A DNA stretch of 64,000 nt, from contig JAFSOZ010000008.1 in assembly GCA_017443175.1 (NCBI GenBank), positions 1-64,000 on the forward strand, written 5' to 3'. This document shows positions 8,136 through 17,067 of the stretch, one piece after another. How positions within the stretch are numbered: position 1 is the stretch's first letter; each line of letters opens with the position of its first letter. This stretch comes from Bacteroidales bacterium. Lineage in GTDB: Bacteria > Bacteroidota > Bacteroidia > Bacteroidales > WCHB1-69. Below the pieces are notes generated by a model, which saw only the letters and a program-made list of their open reading frames with translations, was not told where the DNA came from and made no database searches. The position numbers and the translations under genes were made by a program.

Positions 8136-9938
8136 ATGAGCAAGCAACAGAAACCCTTTGCGCGTAACACACGCAACATTACCAGATTGTTTGAAATTCT
8201 GACCTACTATTCAGAAACATTTCCCGACCAAAAAACGGCTTTGTCCATCAAAACCAGCAAAGGTTGGGATTCATACTCCCCGGAAGAGTACCTGCGTATC
8301 ACCAACAATCTGAGTTATGCTTTCATCAAGCTCGGCATCATGCCCGGCGACAAGGTGGGCATCATCTCCACCAACCGTCCCGAATGGAACATGTTGGACA
8401 TGGCCATCATGCAGATCGGCGCAATCACGGTGCCCGTCTATCCGACCATCAGCGAGGACGATTACAAATACATCATCAACCACTCCGAAATGAAATTGGC
8501 TGTGATTGAAGGACATGAAGTGATGACCAAATTCAGTAACATCATTTCCGAAACGCCGAATCTCAAAATGGTCTATACCTTCAAAGACCGTAAGAGATTC
8601 CCGTATTTCGCACAATTGGTACAGTTAGGTGAGGAAAATCCGAACCCTGAGGAGCTGAAACGCAGAAGAGACAGCGTGAAGTCTGAGGATTGCAGCACCA
8701 TCATGTACACGTCCGGCACCACAGGCCTGCCGAAAGGCGTGATGCTGTCACATTATAATATTGTAAGCCAGCTGATGAATCTGCGGCAAACCCCCGCCCT
8801 TTGGTCCGACAAGGCCCTGAGCTTCCTGCCCTTGTGCCATGCCTACGAGCGTATGCTGGTGTTCCTCTATCAATATCTGGGCATGACGGTTTATTACGTG
8901 CAAAGCCTGGCCACCATCGGCGAGAACATCAAGGAAGTGCGCCCGACGATGATGTCCGCCGTGCCGCGCGTACTGGAGAAGATGTTCGACAAGATCATGA
9001 GCGCGCAGAAAAACATGAAGCCGCTGCCACGCAAGATTTTCACATGGGCCATGGATTTGGCACAAGAGTACAAGCTGCAAGACGAAGATAGGACGGGTTG
9101 GTACAATTTCCGCCACTGGTGGGCCGACAAATTGATTTACAGAAAGATCCGCAAAAATGTAGGTGGAAATTTCGACATTGTCGTGTCGGGTGCCGCCAGC
9201 ATCCAGCCCAAGTTGGCCGCCTTCTTCTCCGCCATCGGCATGCCCGTATTTGAGGGCTATGGTGCCACGGAGACCTCTCCAGTGATTGCCGTGAGCTGCC
9301 GCGACCGCAACGGTCGTGAGGTAGGCACGGTGGGATTCCCGCTCCCCGGCGTGGAGGTGCGCATCGCCGACAGCGGCGAAATCCTCTGCCGCGGCCACAA
9401 CGTGATGATGGGCTACTTCAAGGCCCCGGAACTCACCGCCGAAGTCATTGACGATGAAGGCTGGTACCACACTGGCGACACCGGCAAGTTCACCCAGTTC
9501 GGCCAAGTGGTCATCACCGGCCGCATCAAGAACCTCTTCAAGACCTCCTTCGGCAAATATGTGAACCCGCAAATCATCGAAGAGAAGTTCTGCGAGTCAC
9601 CGTTCATTGATAATATGGTTGTGGTGGGTGAGAACCAAAAGTTCGCCGCCGCCATCATTTCCCCTGATTTCGATCACCTGAAATCCTGGTGTCGTCAGAA
9701 CAACATCTCTTGCGAGAGCAATGAAGAGATGGTGAAAAACAGCGAGGTGAACCGGGTGTTTGCCCAGGAGATTGCCAAATACAACCCGCTCTTCGGCGCC
9801 GCCGAGCAGATCAAGAAATTCGAGCTCGTACCGGAGGCCTGGACCCAGCAGAACAACATCCTCACCCCGACGCTGAAGGTGAAGAGATTCCTGGTTCAGG
9901 AAAAATACAAAGAGATGATTGACAATATCTACAAATAG
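8136..9938 (+). CDS. long-chain fatty acid--CoA ligase (AMP-binding)
   Basis: A 600-residue ANL-superfamily enzyme that activates fatty acids to acyl-CoA through an acyl-adenylate. Visible motifs: P-loop YTSGTTGLPKG (about residue 190), GYGATETSP (about 375), the hinge YHTGDTGKF (about 447) and GRIKNLFKTSFGKYVNP near residue 470. Length and motif order match the FadD15-like long-chain ligases common in Bacteroidota. No signal peptide; cytoplasmic or membrane-peripheral. It is monocistronic: a strong terminator follows and the divergent LytTR gene lies upstream. Chain-length preference cannot be read from sequence. Confidence 0.9.
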   Translation: MSKQQKPFARNTRNITRLFEILTYYSETFPDQKTALSIKTSKGWDSYSPEEYLRITNNLSYAFIKLGIMPGDKVGIISTNRPEWNMLDMAIMQIGAITVPVYPTISEDDYKYIINHSEMKLAVIEGHEVMTKFSNIISETPNLKMVYTFKDRKRFPYFAQLVQLGEENPNPEELKRRRDSVKSEDCSTIMYTSGTTGLPKGVMLSHYNIVSQLMNLRQTPALWSDKALSFLPLCHAYERMLVFLYQYLGMTVYYVQSLATIGENIKEVRPTMMSAVPRVLEKMFDKIMSAQKNMKPLPRKIFTWAMDLAQEYKLQDEDRTGWYNFRHWWADKLIYRKIRKNVGGNFDIVVSGAASIQPKLAAFFSAIGMPVFEGYGATETSPVIAVSCRDRNGREVGTVGFPLPGVEVRIADSGEILCRGHNVMMGYFKAPELTAEVIDDEGWYHTGDTGKFTQFGQVVITGRIKNLFKTSFGKYVNPQIIEEKFCESPFIDNMVVVGENQKFAAAIISPDFDHLKSWCRQNNISCESNEEMVKNSEVNRVFAQEIAKYNPLFGAAEQIKKFELVPEAWTQQNNILTPTLKVKRFLVQEKYKEMIDNIYK

Positions 9939-9959
9939 CTCATTCACTACGAGTTAATG

Positions 9960-10006
9960 AAAAAAGCTTCATTGTCAGGCCAGCCTTGAACAATGAAGCT
10001 TTTTTT
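9960..10006. terminator. bidirectional-looking terminator between the acyl-CoA ligase and purC
   Basis: AGCTTCATTGT (9965-9975) pairs with ACAATGAAGCT (9990-10000) over a 14-nt loop, flanked by A5 on the left and T6 on the right. The loop contains the TTG that may serve as the -33 element of the purC promoter. Confidence 0.8.
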
Positions 10007-10016
10007 CGTACCTTTG
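9986..10016 (+). promoter_or_regulatory. purC promoter overlapping the upstream terminator
   Basis: -7 box TACCTTTG at 10009-10016, with TTG at 9986-9988 twenty bases upstream. The -33 element lies inside the terminator loop of the preceding gene. It is followed by CCGCCG at the likely transcript start. Confidence 0.65.
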
Positions 10017-10040
10017 CCGCCGTTAAAAAAATAACGCATT

Positions 10041-10985
10041 ATGGCAGCAATTACCCATACAGATTTCAATTTCCCTCAGCAAAAAAGTGTTTATCACGGT
10101 AAAGTTCGTGATGTTTACAATATCAACGACGAAGTGCTCGTGATGGTCGCCTCCGACCGCATCTCCGCCTTCGATGTCATCTTGCCGAAAGGTATCCCCT
10201 GCAAAGGCCAAATCCTCAACCAGATAGCAGCCAAGTTTTTGGATGCCACGCAGGACATCTGCCCCAATTGGAAATTAGCCACTCCCGACCCGATGGTCAC
10301 CGTGGGTGTGATGTGCAAAGGTTTCCCAGTGGAGATGATTGTGCGCGGCTACCTCTGCGGCAGTGCCTGGCGCTTCTACAAGAACGGCGGTCGCAACCTC
10401 TGCGGCAACATCCTGCCCGAGGGCATGCACGAGAACCAGAAGTTCCCCGTCCCCATCATCACCCCGACCACCAAGGCCGAACAGGGCGAACACGACGCCG
10501 ACATCTCCAAAGAAGAGATTCTGGCCCAAGGACTTGTCTCTCCCGAAGATTACGCTGTCATTGAGGACTATACGATGAAACTGTTCCAGCGCGGCACCGA
10601 AATCGCAGCCAAGCAAGGACTCATCCTCGTCGATACCAAGTACGAGTTCGGCAAGGCCGGTGACAAAATCTACCTCATCGACGAAATCCACACACCTGAC
10701 TCTTCCCGATATTTCTATGCCAAAGGCTACGAAGAGAATTTCGCCCAAGGCCTGCCGCAAAAACAGCTCTCCAAGGAGTTTGTGCGCGAGTGGCTTATGG
10801 CCAACGGCTTCCAAGGGCAAGAGGGCCAGCAAGTACCCGAGATGACCGAAGAGGTGGTGAACGGCATCACCAACCGCTACATCGAACTTTATGAGAACAT
10901 CACTGGCGAGAAATTCGTGCCCGCCGACACGGAAAACGCGGAGGAGAGAATTTACAAGAATGTGATGAAGTGGCTGGAGAAATAG
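10041..10985 (+). CDS. purC: phosphoribosylaminoimidazole-succinocarboxamide synthase
   Basis: SAICAR synthase, which ligates aspartate to CAIR with ATP in de novo purine synthesis. 314 residues, the longer form usual in Bacteroidota. Supporting segments are KVRDVYNI near residue 23 (nucleotide-binding loop), [10 protein letters not shown] near 37, the conserved [14 protein letters not shown] stretch near residue 98, [12 protein letters not shown] near 194 and [12 protein letters not shown] near 214. Cytoplasmic. Transcribed from its own promoter directly after a terminator; valS follows 72 nt later, separated by a minisatellite. Confident call. Confidence 0.95.
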   Translation: MAAITHTDFNFPQQKSVYHGKVRDVYNINDEVLVMVASDRISAFDVILPKGIPCKGQILNQIAAKFLDATQDICPNWKLATPDPMVTVGVMCKGFPVEMIVRGYLCGSAWRFYKNGGRNLCGNILPEGMHENQKFPVPIITPTTKAEQGEHDADISKEEILAQGLVSPEDYAVIEDYTMKLFQRGTEIAAKQGLILVDTKYEFGKAGDKIYLIDEIHTPDSSRYFYAKGYEENFAQGLPQKQLSKEFVREWLMANGFQGQEGQQVPEMTEEVVNGITNRYIELYENITGEKFVPADTENAEERIYKNVMKWLEK

Positions 10986-11042
10986 TTGAGAGTTGAGAGT
11001 TTAGAGTTGAGAGTCTAGAGTTGAGAGTTTAGAGTTTAGAGA
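10985..11042. repeat. GTTGAGA/GTTTAGA minisatellite
   Basis: Tandem 7-nt units (GTTGAGA, GTTTAGA, GTCTAGA) fill the purC-valS gap, beginning immediately at the purC stop codon. A comparable 7-nt array lies at 37232-37262. Confidence 0.75.
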
Positions 11043-11057
11043 AAAAAATTTAAAAAA

Positions 11058-13688
11058 ATGGAATTAGCTTCTAAATACGATCCGAGAATTGTCGAAGACA
11101 AATGGTACCAATATTGGATGGACCACCGCATGTTTCATTCCGAGCCGGACAGCCGCCCGGCCTACACCATCGTGATCCCCCCGCCAAACGTGACGGGCGT
11201 GTTGCACATGGGCCACATGCTCAACAACACCATCCAGGACGTGCTGATACGCAGGGCGCGCATGCTCGGATTCAACGCGGTGTGGGTGCCTGGCACCGAC
11301 CACGCCTCCATTGCCACCGAAGCCAAGGTGGTGAACATGCTGAAAGAGCAGGGTATCGACAAGAAGGACCTCACCCGTGAGCAGTTCCTCGAACATGCCT
11401 GGCAATGGAAAGAGAAGCACGGCGGCATCATCCTCCAGCAGCTCCGCAAGCTGGGTGCTTCGTGCGATTGGGAGCGCACCAAATTCACGATGGATGAGGA
11501 CCTTTCAGAGGCCGTGATTGACATCTTTGTGGATTTGTACAACAAAGGCAAGATCTATCGTGGCGTGCGCATGGTCAACTGGGACCCCAAGGCGCTGACC
11601 GCCGTTTCCGATGAAGAGGTGATTTACAAAGAGTTGCAATCGAAGCTTTATTACGTGCGCTATCAGATTGAGGGCGAGCCCGGCGAGTACATCACTATCG
11701 CCACCACGCGCCCCGAGACCATCTTGGGCGATACGGCCATCTGTATGCACCCGGAGGACGAGCGCTACGCGAAGTACAAAGGCAAACGTGCCATTGTGCC
11801 ACTCGTAAACCGCTCCATTCCATTGATTTACGATGAGTACGTAGAGCGCGAATTCGGCACGGGTGCGCTGAAAATCACGCCCGCGCACGACATCAACGAC
11901 TACAACCTCGGCATCAAACACCATTTGGAGACCATCAACATCTTCAACGACAACGGCACGTTAAGCGAAGCCGCACAGTTCCTCGTGGGCATGGACCGCT
12001 TCGAGGCCCGCAAGGCTATCATCCCGCTGCTGGAAGAGGCTGGCAGCATGGTCAAGATTGAGGATTACGTCAACAAAGTAGGTTTCTCCGAAAGAACCAA
12101 CGAGGTGATTGAGCCGAAATTATCTTTGCAATGGTTCTGCAAGATGGACGAGATGGCCAAGCCCGCATTGGAGGCCGTGATGAAGAACGACATCAAATTC
12201 TATCCGGATAAATTCAAAAACACTTACGCCCATTGGATGGAGAATGTGAAGGACTGGTGTATCAGCCGCCAACTCTGGTGGGGACACCGTATTCCGGCAT
12301 TCTACTTGCCCAACCACGAGTTTGTGGTGGCACACAACATCGATGAGGCCCTGAATATCGCCAAACAGAAATATCCCGAGTTGAACCTCAGCAAAGAGGA
12401 TTTGAAGCAGGACGAGGATGTGATGGACACCTGGTTCTCCTCCTGGTTGTGGCCGCTGTCTGTTTTCGACGGCATCCGCAAGCCTGACAACCCGGAAATC
12501 AACTACTACTACCCCACCTCCGCGCTGATCACGGCCCCGGATATCATCTTCTTTTGGGTAGCCCGTATGATCATGGCCGGACTGGAGTGGCGCGGTATGA
12601 TTCCGTTCAAAGATGTCTATTTCACCGGTACGGTTCGCGACAAACTGCATCGCAAGATGTCCAAGTCGCTCGGCAACTCCCCTGACCCCATCATGCTGAT
12701 GGAGAAATACGGCGCCGATGGCGTGCGTTTCGGCATGTTGCTCAGCTCTCCGGCGGGCAACGACTTGCTGTTCGACGAAACACTGTGCGAACAGGGTCGT
12801 AATTTCAACAACAAAGTATGGAACGCCTTCCGCTTGGTGAAAGGCTGGTCTGTTGATGACAGCATCCCGCAACCGTTGCACACCCAATTTGCCGTAGCTT
12901 GGATGAAAGAGCGCATCAACGAAGTGCTCACCGACATGGAAGAGGATTTCAAAAACTACAAGCTTTCCGAAGCGCTCATGTCCATATACAAGTTAGTGTG
13001 GGACGATTTCTGCTCCTGCTTCCTGGAGATTGTGAAGCCCGGCTTCCAACAGCCCGTTGACGGCACCACTTTCAAGGAGATCACGGACATCTTCGAGACA
13101 TTGGTCACCATCATGCATCCGTTCATGCCGTTCATCACAGAAGAGTTGTGGCACGCTCTGCGCGACCGCGCCGACGGTGAGGCCCTCATGCTGGCACAGA
13201 TGCCCGCATGCACACCCGTGAACCACGACCTGCTGAAACGCTTCGCCAACGCGCGCAGCGTGATTGAGCAAATCCGCCACATCCGTTCCGAGAAGAACAT
13301 CGCGCCGAAGAACGCCCTCAACCTGATGATTCACAACCTCAACCCTGCCGACGAAGAGGCCGAGGCCGTCATCTCCAAATTAGCCAACATCGGACAAATC
13401 CAGCATGTGGCCGAGAACGCTGAAGTGAACGGCGCCTCCTTCATCGAAGAGCAAACCAAATACTCCGTTCCATTGGAGGGCTTGGTAAATGCCGAAGAAG
13501 AGGTTAAGAAATTAGAGGCAGAACTGAAATACACGGAAGGATTCTTGCAAGGTGTGATGAAGAAACTCTCCAACGAGCGTTTCGTAAGCAACGCCCCGCA
13601 GAATGTGGTGGATATGGAGCGCAAGAAACAGGCCGATGCAGAGGAGAAAATCCGCATCATCAAGGAGCAACTTTCAAAACTGCAATAG
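11058..13688 (+). CDS. valS: valine--tRNA ligase
   Basis: Class Ia aminoacyl-tRNA synthetase charging tRNA-Val. 876 residues. The HIGH signature appears as HMGH at residues 50-53 within [13 protein letters not shown], and the KMSKS loop near residue 533 ([13 protein letters not shown]). The editing (CP1) domain lies between them ([12 protein letters not shown] near residue 215). The C-terminal 70 residues form the tRNA-binding coiled coil typical of ValRS ([11 protein letters not shown]). Cytoplasmic. The small membrane gene at 13690 starts one base after the stop. Confidence 0.97.
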   Translation: MELASKYDPRIVEDKWYQYWMDHRMFHSEPDSRPAYTIVIPPPNVTGVLHMGHMLNNTIQDVLIRRARMLGFNAVWVPGTDHASIATEAKVVNMLKEQGIDKKDLTREQFLEHAWQWKEKHGGIILQQLRKLGASCDWERTKFTMDEDLSEAVIDIFVDLYNKGKIYRGVRMVNWDPKALTAVSDEEVIYKELQSKLYYVRYQIEGEPGEYITIATTRPETILGDTAICMHPEDERYAKYKGKRAIVPLVNRSIPLIYDEYVEREFGTGALKITPAHDINDYNLGIKHHLETINIFNDNGTLSEAAQFLVGMDRFEARKAIIPLLEEAGSMVKIEDYVNKVGFSERTNEVIEPKLSLQWFCKMDEMAKPALEAVMKNDIKFYPDKFKNTYAHWMENVKDWCISRQLWWGHRIPAFYLPNHEFVVAHNIDEALNIAKQKYPELNLSKEDLKQDEDVMDTWFSSWLWPLSVFDGIRKPDNPEINYYYPTSALITAPDIIFFWVARMIMAGLEWRGMIPFKDVYFTGTVRDKLHRKMSKSLGNSPDPIMLMEKYGADGVRFGMLLSSPAGNDLLFDETLCEQGRNFNNKVWNAFRLVKGWSVDDSIPQPLHTQFAVAWMKERINEVLTDMEEDFKNYKLSEALMSIYKLVWDDFCSCFLEIVKPGFQQPVDGTTFKEITDIFETLVTIMHPFMPFITEELWHALRDRADGEALMLAQMPACTPVNHDLLKRFANARSVIEQIRHIRSEKNIAPKNALNLMIHNLNPADEEAEAVISKLANIGQIQHVAENAEVNGASFIEEQTKYSVPLEGLVNAEEEVKKLEAELKYTEGFLQGVMKKLSNERFVSNAPQNVVDMERKKQADAEEKIRIIKEQLSKLQ

Positions 13689-13689
13689 T

Positions 13690-13863
13690 ATGATGGCGGT
13701 ATTTCGTTTTTTTCTGCTGCTGGCCATCTGCCTGATTCCATTCGTCTTCCTTGACATCAAGGAGCGCTTCCCCATCATGGTGGGCATCACCTTAGCGGTG
13801 ACGCTGGCCTACTGGCTGGGGTATGCGCTGCTACAGCGAAAGAAGAAAAAATTGAAAGAATAA
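13690..13863 (+). CDS. small two-helix membrane protein
   Basis: A 57-residue protein with two predicted transmembrane helices (about residues 3-20 and 28-48) and a strongly basic C-terminus (RKKKKLK). ATG 13690 starts one base after the valS stop, so it is probably cotranscribed and translationally coupled with valS. A longer reading frame extends back into valS, but that part is in another frame of a conserved gene and is not credible. Family and function not recognised. Confidence 0.6.
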   Translation: MMAVFRFFLLLAICLIPFVFLDIKERFPIMVGITLAVTLAYWLGYALLQRKKKKLKE

Positions 13864-13865
13864 AT

Positions 13866-13903
13866 TGGCTATTGGCCATTAGCTAACAGCCAATAGCTAA
13901 CGG
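13866..13903. repeat. inverted repeat of the GCCAATAGCTAAC family
   Basis: GCTATTGGC and GCCAATAGC pair across a 12-nt loop between convergent genes. No T-run follows, so it is a weak terminator candidate. Pieces of the same repeat (GCCAATAGCTAACG) recur at 15239-15253, and reduced forms appear near 2604-2617 and 35400-35411. Confidence 0.55.
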
Positions 13904-13905
13904 TA

Positions 13906-15204
13906 TTAATCTTCCACACACCGGACAGAAAAGCCACTGGCTTCGCCGGAAGTGTTCCGGTTAAGGCTGGGACTGGTGTAGGAAAGTTTGTAGGAGTAGG
14001 CGTTGCCACTGGTTGCCTCCGTAGTAGTCCAGAAATTGGCGTAGTATCCAAAGCCGTTGCCACCGGTGGCGTAGTAGTTGCCTGCCGGCAGTGCATTGAA
14101 GCCGGTGGCGTTATTGGTGCTCTGCGTAGTGCCCACTCCACAGGCAGTGGATGTGCTGCTGCTCCAGCCTGTCGTTGAGGCCAATGCCTTGCCGATGTAG
14201 GACAAATTTTGGTAGTTGCAAACATATTGGCTCTGGCTGCTCACAAAGGTCTCTAATTCCGTCCATTCCGCATCGCTCGGCACGTGCCAGCCAGTAGGGC
14301 AGACGCCCTGCACGCGGCTCGGGTTCGTCTCACTGGACGAGGTGCCGTTCATCACCGCCATCCAATTGTACAGATAGCCGTATGTGCCTACATTTGCGGA
14401 ATCGCCAGCGGGATAGTAACGATAAGGAGTTATTGTGCTGGTGGTAGCACCCAACTCAATGAGATTGCCATTGCTGTAGTGTCTGGTGCGCAGATTCTCC
14501 GCCATCCAGCACTGGCTGCCGAGCGCGAGCGTGTTATAGATATTTCCATCAATGTCGGTGACGGTGGCAACGCTGCAAACGTTTGGCATTTGCCCACATC
14601 CGCATCGTTCTACAATGTTACCCAGACTGTCCATGACACTCTCCAGGCTGTCAATCCTGTCAATCAACCCAGCCAGCAACACTTGCAAATCCGCACTGGT
14701 GATATAGCCCGCGTCATTGTTAAAGGCACTCACATCTTCGGGAACCTGTGGAATCTGCGGAAGATTATCCAAATCATTGTAATTTCCGCTGAAGCCGTTG
14801 CCCGCCTCGTTGGCGTACAGCGCATAGGGCACGCTCAGCAGCTGCTGTGTGGAAGTTATGGAGTAGCTGCTACCGCCGTTTGGGTCAATCTCCGACTTGA
14901 GGAAGAAAATTCCGGCACCCCAGTTTATTGCCGCGAAACTGCCATAAACAACCGTGCCCTCGCCGATGTTCATCGTCAGCAGGCCGTTGGTGTTGGTGCT
15001 CACCATCTGCGTCTCCGAATAGACCGCATTACCAGTAGCTGAATTTTGCAGGATACTGACACGGACACCAATCAAAGAGTTAGTGACAAGTTGATTGTTA
15101 CTGTTTCGTACTACCATCTGATAAGTGATTTTTCCTGGCGCCTGCGCCAACAGTGCTGTCATGCAGAACAAGAAAAGCACAATTAATGTTGTTATTCTTT
15201 TCAT
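13906..15204 (-). CDS. secreted protein with FISUMP domain
   Basis: A 432-residue protein with a signal peptide (MKRITTLIVLFLFCMTALLAQ). Residues 20-160 resemble the N-terminal module common in Bacteroidota surface proteins that ends in LSVPYALYANEAGN. A short coiled-coil stretch follows (IDRIDSLESVMDSLGNIVE). Residues about 230-432 are a Fibrobacter succinogenes major paralogous (FISUMP) domain: DIDGNIYNTLALGSQCWMAENL, GVCPTGWHVPSDAEWTELE and the final GFSVRCVED. The role of this domain is unknown; these proteins are surface-exposed. The start is placed at ATG 15204, which yields a clean signal peptide; the TTG 13 codons upstream does not. Confidence 0.85.
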   Translation of the reverse strand: MKRITTLIVLFLFCMTALLAQAPGKITYQMVVRNSNNQLVTNSLIGVRVSILQNSATGNAVYSETQMVSTNTNGLLTMNIGEGTVVYGSFAAINWGAGIFFLKSEIDPNGGSSYSITSTQQLLSVPYALYANEAGNGFSGNYNDLDNLPQIPQVPEDVSAFNNDAGYITSADLQVLLAGLIDRIDSLESVMDSLGNIVERCGCGQMPNVCSVATVTDIDGNIYNTLALGSQCWMAENLRTRHYSNGNLIELGATTSTITPYRYYPAGDSANVGTYGYLYNWMAVMNGTSSSETNPSRVQGVCPTGWHVPSDAEWTELETFVSSQSQYVCNYQNLSYIGKALASTTGWSSSTSTACGVGTTQSTNNATGFNALPAGNYYATGGNGFGYYANFWTTTEATSGNAYSYKLSYTSPSLNRNTSGEASGFSVRCVED

Positions 15205-15260
15205 TTGATTATTATTTTTGAAAAAAGAAAATGTTAAAGCCAATAGCTAACGACCAACTA

Positions 15261-15714
15261 TCATCTCTGTTTCACAATCTTTCGCGTCACTACACCATCC
15301 TGTGTCTTGATCCGCAGGGTGTAAACACCGTCTGCAAACGGGGACATGTCAGTCTGAATGGTGGAATCGTTCGCGGGTTCAGTGCGCAGCAGTTTGCCGT
15401 ACATGTCGAAAATCTGGATTTCCGCATCTTTCCATTGCTCATTGCCCATTTCAAATTCCACATTCACGATGCCGCTCGTCCGCCGAGACCATAACAAAGC
15501 CTTCGCCCACATTGAACACGTAGAACAAAGCGTCGGCATTTCTGCCATCGGTTTTTGTATAAACCAGCTGGCAGGAGCTGCTCCGGGTTATAGCAGACGA
15601 TTTCTGCATCATGAAATTCAGGGCAATATTTCCAGCCTGGCGAGGATTCACCGGCCCGGCAACCGCCAAGGCCATCATAAGCATGGAAATGCAAAAGAGT
15701 AGGGATTTTTTCAT
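15261..15714 (-). pseudogene. C10 (streptopain-like) peptidase relic: propeptide fused out of frame to T9SS tail
   Basis: The first 80 codons (from ATG 15714) give a signal peptide and the N-terminal part of a Spi/C10 propeptide (NPRQAGNIALNFM.., ALFYVFNVGEGFVMVSAD). The frame then runs into a stop just after 15475. In a different frame, from about 15485 down to 15261, there is the end of a T9SS sorting domain (TSGIVNVEFEMG, IQIFDMYGKLL, GVYTLRIKTQDG). The whole Cys-His catalytic domain is missing. The likely cause is a single deletion joining the propeptide to the tail at about 15475-15487, within a GACGA sequence that both sides could share. It cannot encode a protease. Confidence 0.8.
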
Positions 15715-15785
15715 ATTGGTGATTTTTTTAATTATTTCAAATTCAATATTTTATAATCATACGTTTGTTTTTAATCTATAAAAAG

Positions 15786-15793
15786 CAAAAGTA
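15786..15793 (-). promoter_or_regulatory. -7 box upstream of the C10 relic
   Basis: TACTTTTG on the minus strand, about 70 nt before ATG 15714; the promoter seems to have outlived the gene. Confidence 0.5.
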
Positions 15794-15830
15794 AGAAAAA
15801 AAACGGGAAAAAGGATAGATGAGCTTTTGC

Positions 15831-15838
15831 TATCTTTG
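15831..15838 (+). promoter_or_regulatory. -7 box for the LRR protein gene
   Basis: TATCTTTG, matching TAnnTTTG, 26 nt before ATG 15865. Confidence 0.65.
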
Positions 15839-15864
15839 CATTTTAAAAATTTATAATAAAGATT

Positions 15865-16929
15865 ATGAAGAGGATAGCATACTTCGCAGTTCTAATGCTG
15901 CTGTCAGGCTTTGCATCGTTGTTGCAGGCCCAGGTTTTTTCGGACATCGCGCCGAGCGGACAGACCCTGTATTACAAAATCACAGACAAAACCAAACAGC
16001 AGGTCGCGTTGACCTTTCCCGGACATTATGGACTTTATCGGGACTATTGGGACGGCTATACCAAGCCGGCCGGCAGAGTGGTGGTTCCCAGCACCGTGAC
16101 ACACGACGGGGTCACCTATACAGTAGTCTCATTTCGCGAAGCTTTCCATGGATGCGATGGGCTGACCTCTTTGTTTGTTCCCAAGACGGTCACAGATATT
16201 AGCGTGACCTCGTTTGAATACTGCCGGAATCTGGCCGAAATCAGTGTGCACCCCGACAATCCTGTATTCGACTCCCGTGGCAACTGCAACGCCATCATCA
16301 ATACCAAAGAAAACGAGCTGGTGTATGGCTGCAAAAACGCGACCATCCCCAACAGCGTTACTTCTATCGCATGGTATGCCTTCCGAGGCAGCGGTCTGAC
16401 ATCCATCACCATACCCTCTTCGGTGAAATATATCAGCGGCCAGGCCTTCTACGGCTGCCCCTTGACAGAACTGTTCATCCCCGCCACGGTGGAGGATATG
16501 GGAGCGGATGCCTTCATGGACGATCATGTCACCGCCACACTGGCCAACTGTCCACTCAAACTGGAGGTCAACAAATACCATTTCGATTACGAATATGATG
16601 AGGATGGTTACGATTACGGGGTCTGTGTGGTTCCTTGCGGCTGGAAAAAAACATACGAAAACTCGGGATGGGGAAAATTCTTCCTCTTCCGGGAGAATTG
16701 CGAGCTTCACGACATAAATATCGAAGATGAAGCGAACTGCGGCTTGAAAACATCCTTGAAGAAAGCCAAGTTCGGTGACATGGTTCAGCTGACCTGCACC
16801 CCTGGAGATTATGACATCTTCATCCTGTGGGGAGATTCAAAAACGACCATCAAAGTGGAGAACAACAGTTTCATGATGCCTTACCATGAAGTTACCGTGA
16901 AATCGGTTCGGAAATCGAATGCAGAATAA
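15865..16929 (+). CDS. BspA-type leucine-rich repeat secreted protein
   Basis: A 354-residue protein with a signal peptide (residues 1-22, ending LQAQ). Residues 75-215 are LRR_5/BspA-type repeats with the usual pattern of F/Y-x-G-C followed by LTSI-IP-S-V-IG: AFHGCDGLTSLFVPKTV, AFRGSGLTSITIPSSV and AFYGCPLTELFIPATV. The C-terminal 90 residues contain a segment with five Cys overall and a beta-rich end; no T9SS tail is recognisable. BspA-like proteins commonly mediate adhesion, but no ligand can be inferred here. Own promoter at 15831. Confidence 0.8.
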   Translation: MKRIAYFAVLMLLSGFASLLQAQVFSDIAPSGQTLYYKITDKTKQQVALTFPGHYGLYRDYWDGYTKPAGRVVVPSTVTHDGVTYTVVSFREAFHGCDGLTSLFVPKTVTDISVTSFEYCRNLAEISVHPDNPVFDSRGNCNAIINTKENELVYGCKNATIPNSVTSIAWYAFRGSGLTSITIPSSVKYISGQAFYGCPLTELFIPATVEDMGADAFMDDHVTATLANCPLKLEVNKYHFDYEYDEDGYDYGVCVVPCGWKKTYENSGWGKFFLFRENCELHDINIEDEANCGLKTSLKKAKFGDMVQLTCTPGDYDIFILWGDSKTTIKVENNSFMMPYHEVTVKSVRKSNAE

Positions 16930-16936
16930 TAGAGCA

Positions 16937-16956
16937 AGCGGATGATTTTTTCCGCT
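16937..16956 (+). terminator. possible hairpin after the LRR gene
   Basis: AGCGGA and TCCGCT pair around the loop TGATTTTT. The Ts are in the loop rather than after the stem, so termination is doubtful. Confidence 0.3.
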
Positions 16957-17003
16957 CCCTTGTACCTCATTTCCCTTTTTCACCCCTTGTACCCCTTTCA
17001 CCC
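16957..17003. repeat. degenerate pyrimidine-rich minisatellite
   Basis: Units such as TTGTACCTCATT, TTTTTCACCCC, TTGTACCCC and TTTCACCC occupy the gap between two convergent genes; same family as 20-115. Confidence 0.55.
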
Positions 17004-17007
17004 AAAC

Positions 17008-17046
17008 AAAAAACGGCCTCCGACGATACACGCCGAGGACCGTTTT
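17008..17046 (-). terminator. terminator of the S46 peptidase gene
   Basis: ACGGCCTC (17013-17020) pairs with GAGGACCGT (17035-17043) with one bulged base. The A-run on its left becomes a T-run on the minus strand, directly after the peptidase stop at 17068. Confidence 0.65.
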
Positions 17047-17067
17047 GTTTTACCCAAAAGGTACGGA

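Noticed and set aside
10985-11042. Possible CRISPR array
   Set aside because: Units are 7 nt, contiguous and without unique spacers; it is a minisatellite.
11030-11057. T-box riboswitch before valS
   Set aside because: The spacer is short, made of simple repeats, and has no specifier hairpin or antiterminator; T-boxes are also not expected in this phylum.
13603-13689. Longer form of the small membrane protein after valS
   Set aside because: The extension overlaps conserved valS codons in another frame and would place charged residues before the first helix.
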